Of a stretch of DNA of 64,000 nt, positions 43,738-51,792 are shown piece by piece; the stretch's first letter is position 1; each line of letters starts with the position of its first letter. The DNA comes from DATAUK01 sp036268295. GTDB taxonomy: Bacteria; Actinomycetota; Actinomycetes; JAFAQI01. The stretch is taken from assembly GCA_036268295.1 (NCBI GenBank), contig DATAUK010000050.1, forward strand, positions 94,879 through 158,878. The letters are read 5' to 3'. Both the position numbers and the translations under genes were made by a program. The notes below the pieces were generated by a model. The model did no database searches. It saw only the letters and a list, made by a program, of their open reading frames with translations, and had not been told where the DNA came from.

Positions 43738-44534
43738 GACTGCCCACCCTCGGTGGTCGCTGCCTGCGGCGCTTCGGCGTCGGCGGCAGCCGGCGCGTCA
43801 CCGCTGCTGATCGCGGCCGGTGCGTCACCGGCCGGCAGCGCGCCCTTCATCTTCGCCAGCTCGGCATCAACGTCGCTGCCGGCCGAGAGCGAGTCGAGCT
43901 CGCGCTGGATGTCGTCCTGCTTGCCACCACCGGCGGTCACGTCGTCGAGAGCGCCGGAGGCGAGGAGCTCGTCGACCGCACCGGCGCGCGCCTGCATCTG
44001 CTGGGTCTTGTCCTCGGCCCGCTGCATCGCAAGGCCGACGTCGCCCATCTCCTCGGAGATGCCGGAGACCGCCTCGCCGATCTTGGTCTCGGCCTCGGCG
44101 GCGGTGTACGTCGCCTTGATCGTCTCCTTGCGGGTGCGGAACGCGTCGACCTTGGACTGCAGCCGCTGCGAGGCCTGGGTCAGCTTCTCTTCCTGGGCTT
44201 GGAGATCGGCGTGCTGGGTCTGCAGGTCGGCGAGCTGAGTGTTGGCTGCGGCGCGGCGGGTCAGCGCTTCACGGGCGAGGTCGTCACGCCCTGCCGTGAC
44301 CGCCTGCTGCGCCTGCGACTGCAGCTTGTCGGCGCTGGCTTGCAGCTGCTGCATCTGGATCTCGAGCCGCTTGCGGCTCGTCGCCACGTCGGCGACGCCG
44401 CGACGTACCTTCGTCAGCAGCTCGAGCTGCTTTTCGTAGGAGTAGTCGAGGGTCTCGCGCGGATCTTCGTGCTTGTCCAGCAGCTTGTTCGCCTTGGACT
44501 TCACGATCAGCGACAACCGCTTGCCCATACCCAT
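43734..44534 (-). CDS. pspA: PspA/IM30-family phage-shock protein
   Basis: 266 residues. The bulk (about 5-215) is coiled coil of the ESCRT-III-like PspA/Vipp1 fold: KRLSLIVKSKANKLLDKHEDP at the amphipathic N-terminus, DYSYEKQLELL, then long Gln/Ala/Glu-rich helices. The C-terminal 50 residues are Ala/Gly/Asp-rich and disordered, an actinobacterial addition. PspA coats and repairs stressed membranes. GAGAGGT lies 10 bases before the ATG at 44534; a second ATG two codons later is possible. Confidence 0.93.
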   Translation of the reverse strand: MGMGKRLSLIVKSKANKLLDKHEDPRETLDYSYEKQLELLTKVRRGVADVATSRKRLEIQMQQLQASADKLQSQAQQAVTAGRDDLAREALTRRAAANTQLADLQTQHADLQAQEEKLTQASQRLQSKVDAFRTRKETIKATYTAAEAETKIGEAVSGISEEMGDVGLAMQRAEDKTQQMQARAGAVDELLASGALDDVTAGGGKQDDIQRELDSLSAGSDVDAELAKMKGALPAGDAPAAISSGDAPAAADAEAPQAATTEGGQS

Positions 44535-44673
44535 CGTGGACCCGACCTCTCCGTGCTGCCACCCGTGCGCCACCCCTGAGCTGACGCCGGTCCCGCGGGC
44601 CGATACCCCGGGCACACCCAAGCGTAGTCGCGATGCTGAACACCGCCTGATCGTCCGTACACTCTGCGACGTG

Positions 44674-45264
44674 ATGCGTGGCCGACGCTCGGCGGTGACC
44701 GAGCCGACACCCGATGTCGCCCTCGAGGCTGACGTCGAGCCGGCCGGCAAGGGCCGGCCGACGCCGAAGCGCGCCGCGGCCCGCAAAGCCCGACGCAACG
44801 TCACGCCGAAGAACCGCAAAGAGGCGGCTGCGATCCAGCGCGAACGCGCTCGCAGCGACCGCAAGGTCGCCAGGAGCGCGCTGCTGACCGGCGACGAGCG
44901 TCATCTGCCGGCTCGCGACGCCGGACCGGCCAAGCGACTGGCCAGAGATGTGATCGACTCGCGCTTCACCCTCGGCCAGGTGCTGTTCGGCCTGATCTTC
45001 GTGTCGTTCGCCGCGTCGATCGCGTTGGCAAACGCGCACAGCACCTTGCTGAGAACGGTCGCCAACGCGGGTCCGCTGCTCTTCCTCGCCGTGATGGCCT
45101 TCGACGGTGGTCGCAACGGCCGGCGAGCCCGGATGACGGTCGAGGCGAAGTACGGCGCAGCCGAGGCACGCGGGATCGCGTCGTACGCCTTCATGCGAGC
45201 GCTGCTGCCCCGGCGATTCCGGCGACCACCACCGAAGGTCAGCCGCGGCGACCAGGTCGGCTAA
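44674..45264 (+). CDS. DUF3043 membrane protein
   Basis: 196 residues. The first 90 are highly basic (KRAAARKARRNVTPKNRKEA) and cytosolic, then two membrane helices (about 104-122 and 132-148) joined by a short loop, then a basic tail. This matches actinobacterial DUF3043 proteins, which lie beside pspA in Streptomyces as I recall. Function unknown. The in-frame GTG at 44671 is an alternative start. It is divergent from pspA. Confidence 0.82.
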   Translation: MRGRRSAVTEPTPDVALEADVEPAGKGRPTPKRAAARKARRNVTPKNRKEAAAIQRERARSDRKVARSALLTGDERHLPARDAGPAKRLARDVIDSRFTLGQVLFGLIFVSFAASIALANAHSTLLRTVANAGPLLFLAVMAFDGGRNGRRARMTVEAKYGAAEARGIASYAFMRALLPRRFRRPPPKVSRGDQVG

Positions 45265-45271
45265 CGGCCGG

Positions 45272-45484
45272 TCAGTCCTGGGCGTGCAGGCTCATCGGGC
45301 CGTAGACCTCGCGGCCGTCCTCGAGGAGCACGACGGCGTCGACCCCGGCGTCGAGCAGCTCACGCCAGATCTCGCCGATCCAGGTTTCGGCATCGCCTTG
45401 GGTCGGTGAGGACTCGGCGATCGGCGCATCCTCAGGCGTAACGACCGCGCCCTCGCTGTTCTGATAACGCCACGTCCACGACAC
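45272..45484 (-). CDS. Small conserved acidic protein
   Basis: 70 residues starting (M)SWTWRYQNSEGAVV, acidic, with a helix in the middle (ETWIGEIWRELLDAGV) and a beta hairpin at the end (VVLLEDGREVYGPMSL). Such proteins are common in actinomycetes; I know no function. The start is the GTG at 45484, with another in-frame GTG at 45493. It converges on DUF3043 and is divergent from the cobalamin-regulated operon. Confidence 0.65.
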   Translation of the reverse strand: MSWTWRYQNSEGAVVTPEDAPIAESSPTQGDAETWIGEIWRELLDAGVDAVVLLEDGREVYGPMSLHAQD

Positions 45485-45514
45485 GTGCGTCACGCTAGCC
45501 CGCGTTGACTGCGG

Positions 45515-45690
45515 CGCTCGCGTGTGGTGGCATCGGTAGGCAATCGCCGTGGGCGGGGGAAGCCGGTCGAAGTCCGGCGCTGACCCGCAACCGTGGGCCT
45601 CGAACCTGAGGCAAGCCGGGATACCTGCGCGCGGCGAGGGCTCCCACGACAACCGTCGAGGTACGCGGGGCGGAGCCCGGGCGCACACAG
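45515..45690 (+). ncRNA. Cobalamin riboswitch
   Basis: The core GGGGGAAGCCGG, TCCGGCGCTGACCCGCAACC and the B12-box CTGAGGCAAGCCGGGATACC (about 45606-45625) are present in order. Beyond the box, CGTCGAGGTACGCGGGGCGGAG is the usual actinobacterial 3' arm. Edges are approximate. It sits in the 310-base leader of the alpha/alpha-barrel gene; binding of adenosylcobalamin should shut off the five downstream genes. The hairpin that follows is listed separately. Between it and the first gene I see nothing else. Confidence 0.93.
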
Positions 45691-45698
45691 CCCGTCAC

Positions 45699-45743
45699 CG
45701 CCCCCTCGCATCACCGCCGCTGTTGGCGCGATGCGCGGGGGCG
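45699..45743 (+). promoter_or_regulatory. Hairpin following the cobalamin riboswitch (candidate expression platform)
   Basis: The 14-base arms at 45699-45712 and 45730-45743 pair with one mismatch, with a further small CGCC/GGCG stem in the loop. It ends 60 bases before the first gene's start. There is no U-tract, so it could be a terminator-like structure of the actinobacterial kind or a regulatory stem. Confidence 0.5.
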
Positions 45744-45803
45744 AGCGCGTGCCATCGGTGGCTCGGACCCCGTCAGGTGTCCTCACCCCACCGAGGAGAA
45801 CGT

Positions 45804-46913
45804 GTGAAACACATCCATCAGATTGCGGCGGTTGCGGTCGCGGGCGGAGTCGCGGTCGCTTCGCTCGGACTGCCTTCCGCTTCAGCGGCGAGTCACCTCG
45901 CGGCCGCAAAGCGGCCAGCAAAGACAACGAATTCGGCCGCTGCGGCAGCGGGCTACCTCGCCCGCCATCTCGTCGGCAAGCACCACGACCACTTCACCGG
46001 CACGTTCCCGTCCGGGAAGAAGACCATCACCTACGTCAACTACGGCGAGACCGCCGACGCGATCCTGTCGATGGACGCCGCCGGCGTGGCGCAGACCGCG
46101 GCGACCCGGGCCACGAAGTACCTCGAGGCCAACGTTAAGAAGTACGCCGGCAAGTCAGCAGGCACCTTCGCTCCCGGCCCGATCGGCAAGCTGATGCTGG
46201 TCGCCGAGGCACAGCATGCCAACCTCCACTCCTTCGGCGGCCTCGACCTGGTCGCGGCGGTGCGGAGAACCGAAGGCGCCCGAGGCGCCGCAGCCGGCGA
46301 ATACCAACAGAACCCGGCCGGGACACCGGCGAAGTTCGACTACACGTCGACGACCAGCCAGGCGCTCGCGATGCTCGGCCTCGCCGACACCGCAGCGAGC
46401 TCCGGCCAGCCCGATGCGGCGGCCGTCTCGTTCCTCGTCGCGCAGCAATGCGGCAACGGCGGCTTCCCGACCGAGATCCTCGCCAGCCCGAAGACGGCGT
46501 GCAGCACCCAGCCCAAGGATGTCGACTCCACCGGGTACGCCGTCCAGGCGCTGCTTGCGGCCGGCGCCCATGCCGCCGCCGGCAAGGCGATCGGCTGGCT
46601 CATGGGCGCCGAGCACAAGAGCGGCGCGTTCGGCCAGCCTGCCAACGCGAACTCGACGGCACTGGCGATCCAGGCACTGGTCGAGGCTCACCACAACGTG
46701 GCGAAGTCTGAGTCCTGGTTGGCCAGCCGAGAGGTCGGCTGCTCGGGAGCGGCGGCCCATCGAGGCGCGGTCGCGTTGCAGAAGAAGTACGACGGCTCGG
46801 CACTGCTCGCGACCAGCCAGGCCGGCGCCGCACTCGCCGGCCGGCCGCTGGCCTGGATCGACAAGTTCAGCGCCACCGGCCGGTCGCCGGTGCTGTCGTG
46901 CCACAAGAAGTAG
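45804..46913 (+). CDS. Secreted alpha/alpha-barrel protein, transcobalamin alpha-domain-like (predicted B12 binder)
   Basis: 369 residues. Signal peptide about 1-29 (ends SASAAS). The mature part is built of helical-hairpin repeats of the prenyltransferase/squalene-oxidase-like alpha/alpha barrel, seen in STTSQALAMLGLAD, STGYAVQALLAAG and NSTALAIQALVEA. This is also the fold of the cobalamin-cradling domain of animal transcobalamin and intrinsic factor. Cys pairs (QQCGNGG/TACST and VGCSG/LSCHKK) suggest disulfides. GAGGAG 5 bases before the GTG fixes the start. It is the first gene after a cobalamin riboswitch, followed 10 bases later by the DUF4430 gene. B12 binding is inference; no enzymatic residues are seen. 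Confidence 0.75.
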   Translation: MKHIHQIAAVAVAGGVAVASLGLPSASAASHLAAAKRPAKTTNSAAAAAGYLARHLVGKHHDHFTGTFPSGKKTITYVNYGETADAILSMDAAGVAQTAATRATKYLEANVKKYAGKSAGTFAPGPIGKLMLVAEAQHANLHSFGGLDLVAAVRRTEGARGAAAGEYQQNPAGTPAKFDYTSTTSQALAMLGLADTAASSGQPDAAAVSFLVAQQCGNGGFPTEILASPKTACSTQPKDVDSTGYAVQALLAAGAHAAAGKAIGWLMGAEHKSGAFGQPANANSTALAIQALVEAHHNVAKSESWLASREVGCSGAAAHRGAVALQKKYDGSALLATSQAGAALAGRPLAWIDKFSATGRSPVLSCHKK

Positions 46914-46923
46914 CCGGCCGCGG

Positions 46924-47751
46924 ATGAGCGCTCGTCGTGGTCTCGCGCTGGTCTTGGCTGTCCTCGCCTCGGCGACGGTCATGACCAGCGCGACCGCGGC
47001 GACGCTTCCAGCCGCGCCGTCGGCAAAGCCGACGATCTGTGTCGCACTCGTCGTTGACGGCCGAGCTCTCGGCAGCAACGTCAAAACCACGTGCGCCAAG
47101 GTGGCGAAGGGCGCGACCGGCATCGACGTACTCCACGCCGGCGGGCACACCGTCGGCTTCCGCAGCGACGGCTTGCTCTGCACCATCGACGGGCTGCCGA
47201 AGTCCGGATGCGCGAGCATCGATGACACGCACTACTGGGCGTACTTCCACCGGGCCCCCGGCACCACGAAGTGGGTCTACAGCAGCGAGGGCGCCTCGAC
47301 CTACCAGCCGGCGAACGACTCGACCGAGGGCTGGGTCTACGACGACGGCAAGCCGCTGACGCCGGATAACGTCGCGTACGCCGCGATCTGCAAGCCGAAA
47401 CCCAAGACCAGCACGAAGCCGTCGCCGACCTCGAGTCGATCACCCGCTCCGACGCCCAGCCATCATCCGGCCTCAGCTCCGGCAACGACGGCGGCGACAC
47501 CGATCGCGACTGGCACCGCCCCGGCGAGTCCGAAACGCCACCACCATCGACCCGCAGCTCTCGCGATCACCCAACCGTCGACAACTAGTCCGAGTCCGAC
47601 TAAAACCTTGTCGCCGACCTCGGCCGCGCTTGCCGGCGGGGTGAAGCCGGCGTCGAACCATCACGGCTGGCTCGACCTGCTGCTCGGGCTGATAATCGTT
47701 GCAGCGCTTGGGATTTCGGCGGCGGCGAGATTCCGGCGATCGGCGCGATGA
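46924..47751 (+). CDS. Membrane-anchored DUF4430 protein (transcobalamin beta-domain-like)
   Basis: 275 residues. Signal peptide (about 1-25), then a DUF4430-type domain (about 36-155) with cysteines in TICVALVV, KTTCAKV, LLCTID and KSGCAS, and the family end YWAYFHR...WVYSSEGAS...EGWVYDDG. DUF4430 is the fold of the C-terminal lid domain of transcobalamin. A Ser/Thr/Pro-rich linker of about 85 residues and a single C-terminal membrane helix (about 245-265) followed by basic residues tether it to the outer face of the membrane. No LPXTG motif. Overlaps the ECF T gene by 4 bases. Confidence 0.78.
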   Translation: MSARRGLALVLAVLASATVMTSATAATLPAAPSAKPTICVALVVDGRALGSNVKTTCAKVAKGATGIDVLHAGGHTVGFRSDGLLCTIDGLPKSGCASIDDTHYWAYFHRAPGTTKWVYSSEGASTYQPANDSTEGWVYDDGKPLTPDNVAYAAICKPKPKTSTKPSPTSSRSPAPTPSHHPASAPATTAATPIATGTAPASPKRHHHRPAALAITQPSTTSPSPTKTLSPTSAALAGGVKPASNHHGWLDLLLGLIIVAALGISAAARFRRSAR

Positions 47752-48884
47752 TGACCTCGACCCGGCTGCCGCGAATGCTGCACCCCGGCGCCTGGTGGCT
47801 CTGGGCGACCGCGCTCGCAGTCGCCGCCAGCCGCACCACCAACCCGCTGCTGCTCGCCGCGATCGTCGCGATCACCGGGTACGTCGTCGCGGCACGACGG
47901 CCGGCGACCCCGTGGAGCGCGTCGTACTCGATGTTTCTCAAGATCGGTCTGCTCGCGATCGCGATCCGGGTCGCGCTGTTTGCCTTGCTCGGTGGCGAGC
48001 CCGGCACCCACATCCTGATGCGGCTGCCGATCGTGCCGCTGCCGTCGTGGATGGCAGGTGTCCGGCTCGGCGGCCCGATCTCGCTCGAAGGTGTGCTGGC
48101 CGCGGCGTACGACGGGATGCGGCTCGGTGTCATCTTCTGCTGCATCGGCGCTGCCAACGCGTTGACCAGCCCGCGGCGGCTGCTGAAGTCGCTGCCAGGC
48201 GCCCTCTACGAGGCGGGAGTTGCGGTCACGGTGGCGCTGGCGTTCGCGCCGCAGGCCGTCGCGGCCGTCGGCCGACTCCGGTCAGCGCGTCGGCTGCGCG
48301 GCCGGCACGACCGCGGCTTGCGCCGGATCAGAGGGCTCGCCATCCCGGTGCTCGAAGGCGCACTGGAGCGCTCGGTCGATCTCGCCGCCGCGATGGATGC
48401 CCGTGGCTTCGGACGACGAGGCACCACTCCTGCCGCCACCCGCCGCGCCACCGCAACCCTCACCCTCGGTGGCCTGCTGGCGATGGTGGCCAGCAGCTAT
48501 GGCCTGATCGACCGGGGCGCACCCGGGATCATCGGTGTGCCGTTGCTGGTCGCTGGCGCCGCGATGACTGCTGCCGGCTTCGCGCTCGGTGCCCGCCGTG
48601 GCGGCCGCACCCGCTATCGGCCCGACCCGTGGCGGCTCGCCGAGTGGATGGTCGTCGCGACCGGTCTCGCGGCGGCGGTTGCGGTGCTGGTCGGGCCGGC
48701 GGGCGCGCTGTCACCGTCGACGTTGCCGCTCGTCGCGCCGAGCCTTCCGCTCGGCGCGACCCTCGGCCTCGTCGTTGCTCTCACCCCGGCGTGGATCGCA
48801 CCACCACTCCCCCGCGCCAAGCCGATCGTGATGCGTCCGGATTCGCCGGTGCCGGCCCGCGAACACGTCGGGGTCGCCTCGTGA
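47748..48884 (+). CDS. ECF transporter transmembrane (T) component, CbiQ-like
   Basis: 378 residues, longer than the common 250-270. The N-terminal CbiQ-type membrane domain has the coupling-helix motif AAMDARGFGRRG (Ala-Arg-Gly, near residue 214-225), through which the ATPases act. An additional C-terminal set of about three to four membrane helices follows (about 235-355). It joins the S component to the ATPase in group II-like ECF importers. Overlaps at both ends (ATGA and GTGA) couple it to the DUF4430 and ATPase genes. Confidence 0.87.
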   Translation: MMTSTRLPRMLHPGAWWLWATALAVAASRTTNPLLLAAIVAITGYVVAARRPATPWSASYSMFLKIGLLAIAIRVALFALLGGEPGTHILMRLPIVPLPSWMAGVRLGGPISLEGVLAAAYDGMRLGVIFCCIGAANALTSPRRLLKSLPGALYEAGVAVTVALAFAPQAVAAVGRLRSARRLRGRHDRGLRRIRGLAIPVLEGALERSVDLAAAMDARGFGRRGTTPAATRRATATLTLGGLLAMVASSYGLIDRGAPGIIGVPLLVAGAAMTAAGFALGARRGGRTRYRPDPWRLAEWMVVATGLAAAVAVLVGPAGALSPSTLPLVAPSLPLGATLGLVVALTPAWIAPPLPRAKPIVMRPDSPVPAREHVGVAS

Positions 48885-50449
48885 TCAGCTTCGAGGACGT
48901 GACGGTCAGTTATCCCGACACCACCCGCCCGGCGATCTCGAATGTCTCGTTCGAGATCGGCGAGGGCGAGCTGGCGCTGGTGATCGGCCCGACCGGCGCC
49001 GGGAAGTCGACGCTGCTCAAATGCGTCAATGGCCTGGTGCCGCACTTCACCGGCGGCCGGCTCGCCGGACGAGTAATGGTTGCCGACCGTGACACCCGCA
49101 CCTCGCCGCCACGGGAACTCGCCGATGTCGTGGGGTACGTCGGCCAGGATCCGCTCGCCGGATTCGTCACCGACACCGTCGAGGACGAGCTGGCGTACGG
49201 CATGGAGTCACTTGGGGTCGCCCCCGGCGTGATGCGCCGCCGGGTCGAAGAAACCCTTGATCTGCTGGGGATACCCGACCTTCGCGCCCGGCATCTGCTG
49301 ACCCTGTCGGCCGGTGAACAGCAGCGCGTCGCGATCGGCTCGGTGCTCACCGTGCATCCCAAGATCCTGGTGCTCGACGAGCCGACGTCGGCGCTCGACC
49401 CGCCGGCCGCAGACGACGTCCTCGCCGCGCTGACCCGCCTGGTGCACGACCTCGGAATGACCGTGATGCTCTCCGAGCACCGCCTCGAGCGCGTGGTGCA
49501 GCATGCCGATCGGGTGGTGCTCGTCCACGCCACCGGCGTCACGGTCGGAGCCCCGGCCGACGTCCTGATCGACAGCCCGGTCACACCGCCGGTCGTCGAC
49601 CTCGGCCGGCTCGCCGGCTGGTCGCCGTTGCCGCTGTCGATCCGGGATGCCCGCCGCGCCGCGACAGCACTGCGCGAGGAGTTGCTCCCACTCGCAGTGC
49701 CGGCCCGCGGCTCGTCGGCGGGCCCGGACACCGTCGCGCAGGTTCGGGCTCTCGTCGTGGCGTACGACGGGGTACCCGCCCTTCGCGGCGTCGACCTTGC
49801 GGTGCACCGCGGCGAGATCGTCGCGGTGATGGGGCGCAACGGCGCCGGCAAGTCGACCCTGCTCGCGAGCCTCGCCGGACTTCGCAAGCCGATGTCGGGC
49901 ACGGTCAGCGCGACCGAGCGGGTCGGGCTGGTGCCGCAGGAGCCCGGGGACCTGCTCTGGGCGCAGCGCGTCGCCGAGGAATGCCGCGACTCCGACCGCG
50001 ATGCCAAGGTCGTGGCCGGCACCACCCGCGCCCTGCTGGCAGACCTGGCGCCGGATGTCTTCGACGAGCAGCATCCTCGCGACCTGTCCGAGGGGCAGCG
50101 ACTCTCGCTCGTCCTCGCCGTGATCCTCGCCGCCGGACCGGGCCTGCTCGCCCTCGACGAGCCGACCCGCGGGCTCGACTATCCGACCAAGCAGCGGCTC
50201 ATCGCCATCCTGAAGCGGCTGGCGCGCGACGGTCACGGTGTGTTGATCGCCACCCACGACGTCGAGCTGGTCGCCGAGATCGCCGACCGCCTGGTGGTCC
50301 TCGCCGAGGGCGAGATCGTCAACGAAGGGCCGGCACGCGAGGTCGCGGTCTCCTCACCGATCTTCGCCCCGCAGGTCGCAAAAGTGTTGTCACCGTTGCC
50401 GTTCCTGACCGTGCGTGACGTCGAGACCGCGTTGGTGACCCGGCCATGA
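48881..50449 (+). CDS. Fused double ABC ATPase of the ECF transporter
   Basis: 522 residues with two complete nucleotide-binding domains. First: Walker A GPTGAGKST (near 36), signature LSAGEQQ (near 144), Walker B ILVLDEPTSALD and the switch His in LSEHRLE. Second: GRNGAGKST (near 318), LSEGQRL (near 405), LLALDEPTRGLD and THDVEL. A fused EcfA-EcfA' is typical of actinobacterial ECF systems. Start is the GTG at 48881 overlapping the T gene; the open frame extending back to 47699 is a shadow of that gene. Confidence 0.93.
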   Translation: MISFEDVTVSYPDTTRPAISNVSFEIGEGELALVIGPTGAGKSTLLKCVNGLVPHFTGGRLAGRVMVADRDTRTSPPRELADVVGYVGQDPLAGFVTDTVEDELAYGMESLGVAPGVMRRRVEETLDLLGIPDLRARHLLTLSAGEQQRVAIGSVLTVHPKILVLDEPTSALDPPAADDVLAALTRLVHDLGMTVMLSEHRLERVVQHADRVVLVHATGVTVGAPADVLIDSPVTPPVVDLGRLAGWSPLPLSIRDARRAATALREELLPLAVPARGSSAGPDTVAQVRALVVAYDGVPALRGVDLAVHRGEIVAVMGRNGAGKSTLLASLAGLRKPMSGTVSATERVGLVPQEPGDLLWAQRVAEECRDSDRDAKVVAGTTRALLADLAPDVFDEQHPRDLSEGQRLSLVLAVILAAGPGLLALDEPTRGLDYPTKQRLIAILKRLARDGHGVLIATHDVELVAEIADRLVVLAEGEIVNEGPAREVAVSSPIFAPQVAKVLSPLPFLTVRDVETALVTRP

Positions 50450-51264
50450 CCGAGTACTTAGCAGTCCGGCTGCGACCGCGGTCCGCAGTTGCGCTGTTCG
50501 CGGCAACAGTTGTCGGCGTGATCGGTTTCGGCTGGCCGTTGCTCGACTCGCGCCTCGCCGGTGCCAGCGCGTCGAGCGCTCACGCGAGTGACGCACCGTG
50601 GCTGTTCATCGGGTTGCTCGCCCTGCTGCTCGCGGTCGTTCTCGCCGAGGTCAGCGAGGGCGGCATCGACGCCAAGACGGTCGCCATCCTCGGCGTGCTC
50701 GCCGGCTGCGGTGCTGCTTTGCGCCCGCTCTCGGGCGGCGCCACCGGTTTCAGCTTCGTGTTCTTCCTGTTGATCCCGGCCGGCCGGGTCCTCGGTCGCA
50801 ACTTCGGCTTCGTGCTCGGCGCCGTGACACTGCTCGCCTCGGCGTTGCTGACCGGCCAGGTCGGCCCGTGGCTGCCGTTCGAGATGCTCGGCTGTGCCTG
50901 GACCGGCTTCGGTGCCGGCTGCCTGCCGGCCGCCCGTGACCGCGCCGAGCTCGCGATCCTTGCGGCGTACGGCGCGGTGTCAGGGCTGCTCTACGGGTTG
51001 CTGCTCAACCTCTCCTTCTGGCCGTTCGCGCGCTACCTGCCGCCGCAGACCGCGTTTGTCGCCGGCGGCTCAATCGGCACCAACCTGCTGCACTGGGTCC
51101 GGTTCGACCTCACGACCTCGCTCGGCTTCGACATCCCGCGCGCGATCGGCAACGCGGCGCTCGTGATGGCGCTCGGCGGGCCGGTCCTCGCGGCGCTGCG
51201 ACGGGTCGCTCGACGCGCCGCCTTCGACGCACCGGTCGAGCTGGTGCCCTCAGCACAGCGCTAG
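50446..51264 (+). CDS. ECF transporter substrate-binding (S) component, probably for cobalamin
   Basis: 272 residues with about seven to eight membrane helices: an N-terminal helix with IGFGWPLLDS, a GCGAALRPLSGG loop, FVFFLLIPAGRVLG, and a C-terminal VMALGGPVLAALRR. The layout resembles CbrT-type S components encoded beside B12-riboswitch-controlled ECF genes. Substrate assignment rests on the riboswitch and neighbours, not on residues. Overlaps the ATPase gene by 4 bases; its 3' end overlaps the convergent shikimate kinase-like gene by 15 bases. Confidence 0.8.
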   Translation: MTEYLAVRLRPRSAVALFAATVVGVIGFGWPLLDSRLAGASASSAHASDAPWLFIGLLALLLAVVLAEVSEGGIDAKTVAILGVLAGCGAALRPLSGGATGFSFVFFLLIPAGRVLGRNFGFVLGAVTLLASALLTGQVGPWLPFEMLGCAWTGFGAGCLPAARDRAELAILAAYGAVSGLLYGLLLNLSFWPFARYLPPQTAFVAGGSIGTNLLHWVRFDLTTSLGFDIPRAIGNAALVMALGGPVLAALRRVARRAAFDAPVELVPSAQR

Positions 51265-51792
51265 GCGCTCGCGCATCAGCTCACCGGCGATCTCCAGCGC
51301 GATCAGTTCGGGCGTGGTCTGGTCCTCATCGACGATGAACGTCGACGCCGCGCTGTAGAGGGTGGCGCGACCGGCGTACAGATGGCTCATCGCCGCCTCT
51401 GGGGTCGTGCCGAGGAACGGCCGGTCGGTGCCGGCGACCCGCTTGGCGAGGGTCGCCATGTCGGCACGCAGCCAGACCACGAAGCCGCCCGACGTCAGCC
51501 GCTGCACGTCGAGCGGATTGGTCACGATGCCACCGGCGACTCCGGCGATCAGCGGGGCGCCCTCGGTCAGCGCGACGTCGAGCGCGGCCGACTCGGCCCG
51601 CCGCAGCGCGAGGACACCGTCTTCTTCCTGCACTCGCCGGGTGTCCTTGCCGACCGCCCGGGCGAGCAGCTCATCGTTGTCGTAGTAAGGCCAGCCGAGC
51701 ACCCGCGAGAGCGCATGACCGACCGTCGTCTTTCCGGCGCCCATCATGCCGATCAGCAGGACCCGGTCAAGCCGGTCGAGCCGGTCGGCCAT
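51250..51792 (-). CDS. Shikimate kinase-like protein
   Basis: 180 residues. P-loop GMMGAGKTT (residues 15-23), a DxD-like YYDND (36-40), Arg in LALRRAES (shikimate contact), the LID Arg in DRPFLG (near 123), and RATLY near the end follow shikimate kinase. The GGG substrate loop reads VAGGI, so one glycine is changed. It is away from other aro genes, so an unassigned small-molecule kinase is an alternative. The ATG overlaps the gcvT stop by one base (TAATG). Confidence 0.65.
   Translation of the reverse strand: MADRLDRLDRVLLIGMMGAGKTTVGHALSRVLGWPYYDNDELLARAVGKDTRRVQEEDGVLALRRAESAALDVALTEGAPLIAGVAGGIVTNPLDVQRLTSGGFVVWLRADMATLAKRVAGTDRPFLGTTPEAAMSHLYAGRATLYSAASTFIVDEDQTTPELIALEIAGELMRERLALC

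Noticed and set aside
47699..48880. N-terminal extension of the ECF ATPase frame
   Set aside because: Out-of-frame shadow of the T component gene; the ATPase begins at the GTG at 48881 with MISFEDVTVSYP.
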